Assembly (NCBI GenBank): GCA_964475385.1
Contig: CAYYWV010000007.1
Location: 1 to 40,766 of the forward strand
DNA: 40,766 nt
DNA from: CAYYWV01 sp964475385
Lineage (GTDB): Bacteria; Pseudomonadota; Alphaproteobacteria; JAAXGF01
Reading direction: 5' to 3'
The position numbers and the translations under genes are program-made. The notes beneath the pieces were generated by a model. It saw only the letters and a list, made by a program, of their open reading frames with translations. It made no database searches and had not been told where the DNA came from. Positions 15,626 to 22,973 of the stretch are shown one piece after another; the first letter of the stretch is position 1; every line of letters starts with the position of its first letter.

Positions 15626-15628
15626 AGT
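15599..15628 (+). promoter_or_regulatory. Putative ubiA promoter
   Basis: TTGACG (15599-15604) and CATAGT (15623-15628) are 18 bases apart. The predicted start near 15635 is about four bases before the ATG at 15639, so the message would be nearly leaderless. The -10 overlaps the rsmE start codon on the other strand. Confidence 0.45.
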
Positions 15629-15638
15629 GCATCCTATC

Positions 15639-16556
15639 ATGGCGAGACCGAGCGACAGCGCGCAGCCCACGGCCTCCGGCTGGATCGACCGCTACCCGCC
15701 GGCCGGGCTCCGCCCTTATCTCAAGCTCGCGCGGATCGACAAGCCGATCGGCACTTGGCTGCTCCTGTGGCCCTGCTGGTGGAGCCTCGCGCTCGCCGCG
15801 AACGGGCGGCTTCCCGACGGCCGGCTTTTCGTTCTGTTCGGCCTCGGCGCGCTGATCATGCGCGCGGCCGGCTGCACGATCAACGACATCGTCGATCGCG
15901 ACTTCGACGCCCGGGTCGCGCGGACCCGCGACCGCCCGCTCGCGAGCGGGGCGATCTCGCTGTTCCAGGCCTTCGCCTTCCTCGGCCTTCTTCTCGGGCT
16001 CGGCTTTTTGGTCCTGATCCAGCTCAATCGGGCGGCGGTGGCGCTCGGCGCGGCGGCGCTGATCCCGGTCGTGATCTACCCGTTCATGAAACGCATCACT
16101 TGGTGGCCGCAGGCCTTTCTCGGCCTCACCTTCAACTGGGGCGCGCTGCTCGGCTGGACCGCGGCGACCGGCGGGATCGCCCCGCCGGCGGTCGCGCTCT
16201 ACGCCGCCGGCATCGCCTGGACGCTCGGCTACGACACGATCTACGCCCATCAGGACAAGGCCGACGACGAGATCGTCGGCATCAAGTCGTCGGCCCGGCG
16301 GTTGGGCGCGCGGACCCGACCCTGGCTGTTCGTCTTCTATGGGCTTGCGGCGGCGGGAATCGCGCTCGCCGGCGCGCTCGCCGGCCTCGGCTGGCCGTTC
16401 TACCCGTTGCTTGCGCTCGCCGCGGCGCAGCTTTTCTGGCAAGCGGACCGCGTCGATATCGACGCGCCGGCCGACTGCCTCGCCAAGTTCAAGTCCAACG
16501 CCTGGGCGGGCGCGCTCGTCTTCGCGGCCATCGTCGCGGGCCAGATCGCCCGCTGA
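15639..16556 (+). CDS. ubiA: 4-hydroxybenzoate octaprenyltransferase
   Basis: An integral membrane prenyltransferase of 305 residues that attaches the polyprenyl tail to 4-hydroxybenzoate in ubiquinone synthesis. Two Asp-rich magnesium-diphosphate motifs are present: NDIVDRDFDARVARTRDRPL and YDTIYAHQDKADD. The early block ARIDKPIGTWLLLWPCWWSL is typical of UbiA rather than of heme O or chlorophyll synthases. Eight or nine hydrophobic helices can be traced. A GTG at 15627 is an alternative start, but it lies inside the likely -10 element, so the ATG at 15639 is preferred. UbiD, the next enzyme of the route, is encoded 1.6 kb downstream in the same direction. The stop codon sits inside a GCCCGCT/AGCGGGC inverted repeat (16548-16562) shared with the converging gene. 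Confidence 0.95.
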   Translation: MARPSDSAQPTASGWIDRYPPAGLRPYLKLARIDKPIGTWLLLWPCWWSLALAANGRLPDGRLFVLFGLGALIMRAAGCTINDIVDRDFDARVARTRDRPLASGAISLFQAFAFLGLLLGLGFLVLIQLNRAAVALGAAALIPVVIYPFMKRITWWPQAFLGLTFNWGALLGWTAATGGIAPPAVALYAAGIAWTLGYDTIYAHQDKADDEIVGIKSSARRLGARTRPWLFVFYGLAAAGIALAGALAGLGWPFYPLLALAAAQLFWQADRVDIDAPADCLAKFKSNAWAGALVFAAIVAGQIAR

Positions 16557-16563
16557 GCGGGCC

Positions 16564-17391
16564 TCAACCTTCGCCCGCGGCCCCGTCCGCCGCTTCCAGC
16601 GGGACGAAGCCCGGCGGCGGGCCGCCGAGGGCGTGCCGGGCGAGCCGCGCCGCGCACTCGCGACGATACGCCGCGTCCTCGATGATCCTGAGCAGAAAAC
16701 GGTCGAGATCGGCGCCGGGCGCGAGGTAATCGCGCGCAAGCCTCAAGACCGCGATCTTTTGGGCGGCCGCGAAACGTCGGCCGCGCGCCGCGATCTGGGC
16801 GAGCGCGAGCGGCGCGCCTTCGACGATGCCGAGGCAACCGCGCCGGGTGACGTAGGCGAAGGCCGTTTCGCGCCGCCCCAGCCCGTCGAGGTCGAGGGCG
16901 AGGCCGTCGAGGCGGCCGAAAACGTAGTTTCCGGCCGAAAGCTCGGTCTCGTGCATGAGCGCGAGCTGATCGGGGGCGAGAAGCGTGACCGCGGTCTCGA
17001 CCACGGTGCCGGGCGACGGCGCGAGCGTCGAAGGGATCGAGCCATAGCTCGAGAAGTGGGTCGCGTAGACCACGTCGAAGCCTTCGAGCCGGGCCCGGAT
17101 CACCGGCACCGCAGGATCGCCCGCGAAGCCGTCGTACTTGCGCGCGAGCGCCTCGGGCGCGGCGTTGGAGCCATGCGCGATGACGGCGACGCGCTCGGCG
17201 AGCGGGGCGGCGCCAACTTCGGCGAGCGCGATATCGAGCGCGGCCTGCGACGGGGCGGCGAGCGGTCGCGCCGCGCCCCCGACGAACAGATAGGAGTGCG
17301 GCGGCCGCGCATAAGGATAGGCCTTGGCGCGGGTTAGCCGTGGATCGACCGCGGCTTCCGTCTCTGGGGATACGGGTTCGCTTCGCTCCAT
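16564..17391 (-). CDS. Uncharacterised protein with a possible gamma-glutamylcyclotransferase-like fold
   Basis: A 275-residue soluble protein I cannot assign firmly. The segment VAVIAHGSNAAPEALARKY resembles the YGSNL..P nucleotide-like loop that opens gamma-glutamylcyclotransferase-fold proteins, and HETELSAGNYVFG could supply the acidic catalytic residue expected later in that fold. Against this, the domain begins about 65 residues in and the protein is longer than a simple cyclotransferase. A ribosome binding site GGAAG precedes the ATG at 17391. The gene lies between ubiA (converging) and an unknown membrane protein gene on the same strand, 75 bases upstream. If the fold guess is right, a link with glutathione (gshA is 2 kb away) is conceivable. 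Confidence 0.75.
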   Translation of the reverse strand: MERSEPVSPETEAAVDPRLTRAKAYPYARPPHSYLFVGGAARPLAAPSQAALDIALAEVGAAPLAERVAVIAHGSNAAPEALARKYDGFAGDPAVPVIRARLEGFDVVYATHFSSYGSIPSTLAPSPGTVVETAVTLLAPDQLALMHETELSAGNYVFGRLDGLALDLDGLGRRETAFAYVTRRGCLGIVEGAPLALAQIAARGRRFAAAQKIAVLRLARDYLAPGADLDRFLLRIIEDAAYRRECAARLARHALGGPPPGFVPLEAADGAAGEG

Positions 17392-17466
17392 CGTTGCTTC
17401 CGTTCGGCGGCCAAAACGGGCGGAGACTATCGCGTTTCGCCCGGCTGTGGAATCGCGGCTTGCGCC

Positions 17467-18012
17467 TCAGCAGACCGGAAGGCCTGCATCGACGGCGATG
17501 ATCCGCTCAAGATCGCGAAGGACGGAATCGGTCGACGAATCATCGAATACGACGCCGCGCGGGGTTTCGACGACATCCCCGCCCCCGCCCGCGCAGCTCG
17601 GGTTCGCGTTGCCGGTGAGCGCGGCCACGAACAAAAGAGTGGCCGCGCCAACCACGGCGAGCGCGGCGAGCCGGCGCGGCTCGACGGGCTCCACCGTCGT
17701 CGGCGGCGGCGCGGGCGCGTCCGCCAGCCGTTCGTCGAGCGCCCGACGACAGAAATGGCGCACCCAACTTGGAACCTCGCGGTGGAAGAGATAGGCGACG
17801 AATATCGCTTCGAGCCGCTTCTCGTCGGGCTCGACCCCGAACCAAGCGCGAAAGGCGCGCCGGAAGAGGTCGAACTCACCGATCCGCATGGCCGCGGCCG
17901 CGGCCTCGATCACCGCCAAATCGTCGCGCAGCCGGTCGAGATCGGGTCTTGATCGCATGCTCGTCGCGCTCTCGTCTTCGTGTCGGCGCTTCCCGCGCCT
18001 CTCGTCATTCAT
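17467..18012 (-). CDS. Unknown single-span membrane protein
   Basis: A 181-residue protein without a recognised family. Residues 1-25 are charged; 26-95 form a compact helical region (FDLFRRAFRAWFGVEPDEKRL, then AYLFHREVPSWVRHFCRRAL); 100-112 is a Pro-rich linker; 114-133 is one hydrophobic helix (LAALAVVGAATLLFVAALTG); the last 48 residues would be periplasmic, ending in Cys. The arrangement, a cytoplasmic helical domain tethered by one span with a short outer tail, suits a membrane-anchored adaptor. The ATG at 18012 is preferred; the open frame continues upstream but is Arg-rich and unlike the rest, and another ATG exists at 17958. It diverges from ubiD. No function should be assumed. Confidence 0.72.
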   Translation of the reverse strand: MNDERRGKRRHEDESATSMRSRPDLDRLRDDLAVIEAAAAAMRIGEFDLFRRAFRAWFGVEPDEKRLEAIFVAYLFHREVPSWVRHFCRRALDERLADAPAPPPTTVEPVEPRRLAALAVVGAATLLFVAALTGNANPSCAGGGGDVVETPRGVVFDDSSTDSVLRDLERIIAVDAGLPVC

Positions 18013-18078
18013 CGCCGCAAGAGAAAATAGTCGCCGCGCGTTAAAACACCGTGACCGCGCCGCGTTTTTTTCGCGCGC

Positions 18079-18107
18079 TTGACGGAGCGCGCCCGATCGG
18101 GCGCAAT
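18079..18107 (+). promoter_or_regulatory. Putative ubiD promoter with a palindrome in its spacer
   Basis: TTGACG (18079-18084) and CGCAAT (18102-18107) are 17 bases apart. The perfect 16-bp palindrome GCGCCCGATCGGGCGC occupies 18089-18104, inside the spacer and reaching the -10. Predicted start near 18114, about 42 bases before the ubiD GTG. The -10 is weak. Confidence 0.35.
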
Positions 18108-18155
18108 GCGGGCCATGCAGCAAGCGCCTTTCGTTTCGCGGCGAAAGCCGTAGCC

Positions 18156-19667
18156 GTGGCCTACCGCTCGCTTCGCGACTTCATCGCCCGGCTCGAAGAG
18201 ACCGGCCGGCTCGCGCGGGTGCGCGCGCCGGTCTCGCCGCGGCTCGAGATGACCGAGATCCAGACCCGCCTGCTCGCCGAGGGCGGCCCGGCGGTCCTGT
18301 TCGAGAACGTGGTCGACGACGACGGCCGGCGCTTCGACATGCCGGTGCTCGTCAACCTGTTCGGCACCGTCGAACGGGTCGCCTGGGGCATGGGCCGCGA
18401 GCCGGGCGAGCTGCGGGCGCTGGGCGAAACCCTCGCTTTCCTCAAGCAGCCGAGCCCGCCGGGGGGCTTGCGCGAGGCCATCGACATGCTGCCGCTCGCC
18501 AAGACGGTGATGGCGATGAAACCGCGCACCGTCTCGGCCGCTCCCTGCCAAGAGGTCGTGCTCACGGGCGACGCCGTCGACCTTTCTCTCCTCCCGATCC
18601 AGACCTGCTGGCCGGGCGAGCCCGCGCCGCTCATCACCTGGCCGCTGGTGGTCACCCGCGGCCCCGGCGGCCGCCGCGACGACGACGTCAACCTCGGCGT
18701 CTACCGGATGCAGGTGACCGGCCCGCGGACCACGCTCATGCGCTGGCTGCGCCACCGGGGCGGCGCCCAGCACCACGCCCGCTGGCGGGCCGAGGGCAAG
18801 GCCGAGCCTCTGCCCTGCGCGGCCGTCATCGGGGCCGATCCGGGCGCCATCCTCGCCGCCGTCACCCCGGTGCCCGACACCATATCCGAGTACCAGTTCG
18901 CGGGGCTCCTGCGCGGCGCCAAGGTCGATCTGGTGGCGTGCCGGACGATCCCGCTCAAGGTGCCGGCCGAGGCCGAAATCGTGCTCGAAGGCCACGTCTC
19001 GCTCGACGAGTACGGCGACGAAGGGCCTTACGGCGACCACACCGGCTACTACAACGCGGTCGAGCGCTTCCCCGTCTTCACGGTCAGCGCGATCACCATG
19101 CGCCGCGAGCCGATCTATCTTTCGACCTTCACCGGCCGCCCGCCCGACGAGCCCTCGATCCTGGGCGAGGCGCTCAACGAGGTGTTCATCCCCCTGCTCC
19201 AGAGCCAGTTTCCCGAGATCGTCGATTTCTGGCTGCCGCCCGAGGGCTGCTCGTACCGGATCGCCGTGGTTTCGATCAAAAAGGCCTATCCCGGCCACGC
19301 CCGGCGGATGATGATGGGGGTGTGGTCGTATCTGCGCCAATTCACCTACACCAAGTTCGTCATCGTGGTCGACGACGACATCGACGCCCGCGACTGGAAG
19401 GACGTGATGTGGGCGATCTCGACCCGCTGCGATCCCGGGCGCGACGTGATGATCGTCGAGAACACGCCCATCGACTACCTCGACTTCGCGAGCCCGGCCT
19501 CGGGCCTCGGGGCCAAGATGGGGATCGACGCGACCGCCAAATGGCCGCCCGAGACCGCGCGCGACTGGGGCCGGGTGATCCGCATGGACGACGACGTGAT
19601 CGCGCGGGTCACCGAGAAATGGGCCGACTACGGCCTGCCCGGCTCGGGCAAGCCGATCTGGAAGTAA
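18156..19667 (+). CDS. ubiD: 4-hydroxy-3-polyprenylbenzoate decarboxylase
   Basis: A 503-residue UbiD-family decarboxylase that uses prenylated FMN to remove the carboxylate after UbiA has prenylated the ring in ubiquinone synthesis. The sequence follows E. coli UbiD closely: EGPYGDHTGYYN, STFTGRPPDEPSILGEALNEV (two adjoining blocks), PEIVDFWLPPEGCSYR, GHARRMMMGVWSYLRQFTYTK (in part), DDDIDARDWKDVMWA and ENTPIDYLDFASP. These segments hold the cofactor- and metal-binding residues of the family. The GTG at 18156 gives the usual N-terminus (AYRSLRDFIARLEETGRL); the ATG 35 codons upstream adds a non-homologous tail. No ubiX, which makes the cofactor, is in the window. It leads a probable unit with the pmbA-like gene 27 bases later. 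Confidence 0.95.
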   Translation: MAYRSLRDFIARLEETGRLARVRAPVSPRLEMTEIQTRLLAEGGPAVLFENVVDDDGRRFDMPVLVNLFGTVERVAWGMGREPGELRALGETLAFLKQPSPPGGLREAIDMLPLAKTVMAMKPRTVSAAPCQEVVLTGDAVDLSLLPIQTCWPGEPAPLITWPLVVTRGPGGRRDDDVNLGVYRMQVTGPRTTLMRWLRHRGGAQHHARWRAEGKAEPLPCAAVIGADPGAILAAVTPVPDTISEYQFAGLLRGAKVDLVACRTIPLKVPAEAEIVLEGHVSLDEYGDEGPYGDHTGYYNAVERFPVFTVSAITMRREPIYLSTFTGRPPDEPSILGEALNEVFIPLLQSQFPEIVDFWLPPEGCSYRIAVVSIKKAYPGHARRMMMGVWSYLRQFTYTKFVIVVDDDIDARDWKDVMWAISTRCDPGRDVMIVENTPIDYLDFASPASGLGAKMGIDATAKWPPETARDWGRVIRMDDDVIARVTEKWADYGLPGSGKPIWK

Positions 19668-19694
19668 TACGCCGAACAGGAGAATCCGACGCCC

Positions 19695-21044
19695 ATGCCC
19701 CCATCCCTTCCCGCCGATCCCCTCGATCTCGCCGCCGACCTGGTCGCGCGCGCCCGCAAGGCCGGCGCGGATGCGGCCGACGCCGTTCTGTTCGAGAGCG
19801 CGAGCCTCAACGTCGCCTGGCGGCTCGGCCGCTCGGAAGGCGTGGAGCGCTCCGAATCGGCCGATCTCGGGCTGCGGGTCTTCCTCGGCCGCCACCAGGC
19901 GGTGGTCTCTTCGACCGACCTCGGGGCCGAGGCGCTCGACGAGCTGGTGGCGCGCGCGCTCGCCATGGCCCGCGCGGTGCCCGAAGACCCTCATTGCGGG
20001 CTGGTCGAGCCCGAGCGCATCGCCCGCGAGATCCCCGATCTCGACCTCTGCGACCCGGCCGAGCCCGCGCCCGAGGATCTGGTCGCGCGCGCCGCGGCGG
20101 CCGAGGACGCGGCCCGCGCGGTCGCGGGCGTCACCAACTCGGAAGGCGCCGAAGCGTCGTGGAGCCGGACCCGCATCCACCTCGCCGCGAGCAACGGCTT
20201 CGCCGGGGCCTATGCGGTCACCCAGCACAGCGTCGGGGTCAGCGTGGTCGCCGGCGAAGACACGGCGATGGAGCGCGACTACGACTACGCGATCGCGCGC
20301 TTCGGCTCCGACCTCGAAGACCCGGCCGCCATCGGGCGACGCGCGGGCGAGCGGGCGGTCCGCCGGCTCAACCCACGCAAGGCGAAGAGCGCGGCCATGC
20401 CGGTGGTCTTTGATCCCCGGGTCGCGCGCGGGCTGATCAGCCACTTCGCAAGCGCCATCAACGGCGCGGCGATCGCCCGCGGGACCAGCTTCCTCAAGGA
20501 CCGCATGGGCGAACGCGTTTTCGCCGCCGGCGTCACCGTCACCGACGATGCGCGGCGCAAGCGCGGCCTGCGCTCCAAGCCCTTCGACGGCGAGGGCGTG
20601 GCGACCGCGCGGCGCGACCTGGTCGCCGACGGAGTGCTCACGAGCTGGCTCCTCGACCGCCGTTCGGCCCATCAGCTCGGGCTCGAGACCACGGGGCACG
20701 CCGCGCGCGGCGCCTCTTCGCCGCCGTCGCCCAGCGCCACCAACCTGTACCTCGCCGCCGGCGAGGTCAGCCCCGACGCGCTGATCGCCGACATCGCCGA
20801 AGGGATCTACGTCACCGAGCTGATCGGCATGGGGGTCAACGGGGTGACCGGCGACTACAGCCGCGGCGCGGCGGGCTTTTGGATCGAGAACGGCGAGATC
20901 GCCCACCCGGTGAGCGAGGTCACGGTCGCCGGCAACCTCAAGGACATGTTCGCCGCGCTCGTTCCCGCCGACGATCTCGTCTTCCGTTACGGGATCGACG
21001 CGCCCACCGTGCGCATCGACGGCATGACCGTCGCCGGCCGGTGA
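19695..21044 (+). CDS. pmbA: TldD/PmbA family metalloprotease-like protein
   Basis: A 449-residue PmbA-type member of the TldD/PmbA (TldE) family. TldD-TldE heterodimers mature microcin B17 and degrade unfolded CcdA peptide in E. coli; the metal-binding HExxxH site belongs to TldD, and no such motif is seen here, as expected for the PmbA partner. Family segments visible: SVGVSVVAGEDTAMERDYDY, ASAINGAAIARGTSFLKDRM, and the C-terminal GIYVTELIGMGVNGVTGDYS followed by GAAGFWIENGEIAHPVSEVT. It has an AGGAGA ribosome binding site. Its stop overlaps the next gene's start (GTGA), indicating translational coupling. No tldD is in the window. It may have a general proteolytic or peptide-processing role. 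Confidence 0.93.
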   Translation: MPPSLPADPLDLAADLVARARKAGADAADAVLFESASLNVAWRLGRSEGVERSESADLGLRVFLGRHQAVVSSTDLGAEALDELVARALAMARAVPEDPHCGLVEPERIAREIPDLDLCDPAEPAPEDLVARAAAAEDAARAVAGVTNSEGAEASWSRTRIHLAASNGFAGAYAVTQHSVGVSVVAGEDTAMERDYDYAIARFGSDLEDPAAIGRRAGERAVRRLNPRKAKSAAMPVVFDPRVARGLISHFASAINGAAIARGTSFLKDRMGERVFAAGVTVTDDARRKRGLRSKPFDGEGVATARRDLVADGVLTSWLLDRRSAHQLGLETTGHAARGASSPPSPSATNLYLAAGEVSPDALIADIAEGIYVTELIGMGVNGVTGDYSRGAAGFWIENGEIAHPVSEVTVAGNLKDMFAALVPADDLVFRYGIDAPTVRIDGMTVAGR

Positions 21045-21880
21045 CCCGCGCCTCCGCGCCCCCGCCGAGCGCCGACCGCGAAGCCGACCACGCGCTGCTC
21101 GTCGCGGCGGCGCGCGAAGCGGGCGCGCGCGCCATGGAGGACTTCGGCCGCGCCGTCAAGCAGTGGGACAAATGGCCAGGCCAACCCGTGTCCTCGACCG
21201 ATCTTGCGGTCAACGAACTTCTGAAGTCGCGCCTTCTGGGGGCGCGGCCCGATTACGCCTGGCTGTCCGAAGAGAACGCCGACGAGCGACCTACGGCGCA
21301 GGCGGGCGCGCGCCGGGTCTGGGTCGTCGATCCCATCGACGGCACCCGCGCCTTTCTCAAGGGCCGGCGCGAGTTCGCGGTCTCGGTCGCGCTGGTCGAG
21401 GGCGGCGCGCCGGTTGCGGCCGTGGTCTTCAATCCGGCGACCGACGAGATGTTCGAGGCGAGCGCCGACGGTCCGGCGCGGCTCAACGGCCGGCCCATCG
21501 CGGCGAGCGCGCGCCGGCGGCTCGCCGGCGCCAGGCTGGCGCTGAGCCGGACCGAGATGAAGCGCGCGCGCTGGCCCGCATGGCTCGCCGACATGCGGTC
21601 CGCGGCGATCAGCTCGGTCGCTTACAAGCTCGCGCTGGTGGCCTGCGGGCGCTTCGACGCCACGGTGACGCTGTGGCGCAAGAACGAGTGGGACGTCGCG
21701 GCGGGCGATCTGATCCTGCGCCGCGCCGGCGGGCGAATCACCGATGCGGCGGGCCGCCCCCTCGTTTACGATCGGCCCGATCCGACGATCAGAGCGGTCG
21801 TCGCCGCGGGCGCGGGGCTGCATAAGGCGCTCCTCGCCCGGTTGGCCGAACGCCAGTCAAACGGCGCCGGCGGCGGATAG
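21041..21880 (+). CDS. Inositol-monophosphatase-family phosphatase (CysQ-like 3'(2'),5'-bisphosphate nucleotidase)
   Basis: A 279-residue magnesium-dependent, lithium-sensitive type phosphatase. The three family metal-site motifs are present: SEENADE (E77), DPIDGTRAF (D97, D100) and WDVAAGDLI near residue 220. CysQ-type members hydrolyse 3'-phosphoadenosine 5'-phosphate to AMP in sulfate assimilation; others act on inositol phosphate, and sequence motifs alone do not settle this. KGRREFAVSVALVEGGAPV after the DPIDGT motif is more CysQ-like. It starts with GTG at 21041 overlapping the pmbA stop by four bases (GTGA). The intergenic stretch after it carries the hpf promoter, so it ends its transcription unit. 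Confidence 0.88.
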   Translation: MTRASAPPPSADREADHALLVAAAREAGARAMEDFGRAVKQWDKWPGQPVSSTDLAVNELLKSRLLGARPDYAWLSEENADERPTAQAGARRVWVVDPIDGTRAFLKGRREFAVSVALVEGGAPVAAVVFNPATDEMFEASADGPARLNGRPIAASARRRLAGARLALSRTEMKRARWPAWLADMRSAAISSVAYKLALVACGRFDATVTLWRKNEWDVAAGDLILRRAGGRITDAAGRPLVYDRPDPTIRAVVAAGAGLHKALLARLAERQSNGAGGG

Positions 21881-21961
21881 CGGAATCGGCGCCTCGCCAA
21901 GGTTCGGCCGGCGGCGGGCCGGCCTGGAAACCTTGGTATGCCTAGGGCTTGGAGGCCGCTA

Positions 21962-21990
21962 TTGACTCCCCCGGCGGCCGGAACTATGGT
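21962..21990 (+). promoter_or_regulatory. Sigma-70 promoter for hpf and the PTS genes
   Basis: TTGACT (21962-21967), 17 bases, TATGGT (21985-21990). Predicted start near 21997 and leader of about 85 bases to the hpf ATG at 22082. This is the best-matching promoter in the window. No sigma-54 GG-N10-GC element was noticed. Confidence 0.65.
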
Positions 21991-22081
21991 CCGGCCCTTC
22001 GCGGCCGCCCGGCGGGCACCGGACAGCGATTCGCTATCGCGGGCTGCGGGACGCGCCGTTACGGTTTGGAACCCCGTTGTC

Positions 22082-22414
22082 ATGAAAATCACCGTTACCG
22101 GCCATCAAATCGACGTCGGCGAGGCGCTGCGCGGTTACGCCGAAGCGCGCCTCGTCGAAAGCGTCCGCAAATACTTCGATCAGGCGATCGACGGTCATGT
22201 CGTCTTTTCCCACGACGGTCCCGAGTATCGGACCCAGATCAAGGTCCATGTCGGCAAGAGCATGTTGTGGGAAAGCCATGCCGCCAACGCCGATATCCGC
22301 CAAAGCTTCAACGACGCGATCGAGCATCTCGAAAAACAGCTCCGGCGGCGCAAGCGCAAGCTGCGCGACTACCGGGCCGGGTTCGAGAACACGGCCGCGT
22401 CGGACGAGGCGTAG
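22082..22414 (+). CDS. hpf: Ribosome hibernation-promoting factor, short form
   Basis: A 110-residue protein of the HPF/YfiA family, which binds the 30S decoding region and inactivates ribosomes in stationary phase. Visible hallmarks are MKITVTGHQIDVGEALRGYA at the start, the HVGKSMLWESHAANADIRQS strand region, and the basic helix KQLRRRKRKLRDY. It ends at about residue 110 without the C-terminal dimerisation domain of long HPF proteins; the sequence after the stop is the ptsN ribosome binding site, so this is not a frameshift. It is the first gene of the PTS island and 14 bases upstream of ptsN, a linkage conserved in proteobacteria, although the usual upstream rpoN is absent here. Confidence 0.95.
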   Translation: MKITVTGHQIDVGEALRGYAEARLVESVRKYFDQAIDGHVVFSHDGPEYRTQIKVHVGKSMLWESHAANADIRQSFNDAIEHLEKQLRRRKRKLRDYRAGFENTAASDEA

Positions 22415-22428
22415 GCGAGGAGCATGGA

Positions 22429-22893
22429 ATGGATATCGCCGAACTCGTCCGCCCGGAAGGGGTCGTCGCCGACCTCAAGGCGGGTAGCAAGAAACAGGCC
22501 CTTCAGGAACTCGCTGCGCGCGCCGCCAAGATCGTCGGCCTGCACGAGCGCGTGATCTTCGATACGCTGCTCGAGCGCGAGCGCCTGGGCACCACGGGCG
22601 TCGGCCAGGGGATCGCCATTCCCCATGGCAAGATCGCCGGCCTGCCCCGGCTTTACGGGCTGTTCGCCCGGCTCAGCAAACCGATCGATTTCGACGCGAT
22701 CGACGATCAGCCGGTCGATCTCGTCTTTCTTCTGCTTGCGCCCGAGGAAGCCGGAGCCGACCATCTCAAGGCGCTGGCCCGGGTTTCGCGGCTTTTGCGC
22801 GACAAGCGTTTCTGCGAGAAGGTCCGGGGCTCGGAGAGCGCTGAAGCGATCTACGCCCTTCTTACCGAGTCGTCGGAAACCCGCGCCGCCTGA
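22429..22893 (+). CDS. ptsN: PTS IIA-like nitrogen regulatory protein
   Basis: EIIA(Ntr), 154 residues, the terminal phosphoacceptor of the nitrogen-related PTS. It takes phosphate from HPr/NPr on H66 (GIAIPHGKI) and in its two states controls potassium transport, stringent response or sensor kinases in other proteobacteria. The full PTS_EIIA type-2 domain is present (LLERERLGTTGVGQG before the active site, FLLLAPEEAGADHLKALARV after it). The GAGGAGC ribosome binding site lies a few bases before the ATG at 22429; an out-of-frame ATG at 22424 is not used. It follows hpf closely and precedes hprK. Confidence 0.96.
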   Translation: MDIAELVRPEGVVADLKAGSKKQALQELAARAAKIVGLHERVIFDTLLERERLGTTGVGQGIAIPHGKIAGLPRLYGLFARLSKPIDFDAIDDQPVDLVFLLLAPEEAGADHLKALARVSRLLRDKRFCEKVRGSESAEAIYALLTESSETRAA

Positions 22894-22938
22894 GCGCGGC
22901 GGCGCTCTTTGCATCCCCGGGCGCGGGCGGCCGCTCGA

Positions 22939-22967
22939 TTGACAGCGCGCGGCCGACGGCTCACCCT
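22939..22967 (+). promoter_or_regulatory. Possible internal promoter before hprK
   Basis: A perfect -35 TTGACA (22939-22944) is followed at 17 bases by the poor hexamer CACCCT (22962-22967). The predicted start, seven bases later, is the A of the hprK ATG (22974). There is no Shine-Dalgarno before this ATG, so a leaderless message would fit, but the -10 is weak. Confidence 0.3.
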
Positions 22968-22973
22968 TCCTTC

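Noticed and set aside
18061..18072. Run of seven T residues as a rho-independent terminator
   Set aside because: No good GC stem directly precedes it on the plus strand, and it lies between the divergent starts of an unknown gene and ubiD, where no plus-strand gene ends.
18009..20906. Open frame of 965 codons opposite ubiD and pmbA
   Set aside because: Antisense shadow of conserved genes with low-complexity Arg/Ala/Gly/Asp composition; no motifs.
21881..22081. Sigma-54 promoter for hpf-ptsN
   Set aside because: No GG-N10-GC element with the usual TGGCAC/TTGCA flanks was seen; a sigma-70 type promoter explains the region better.
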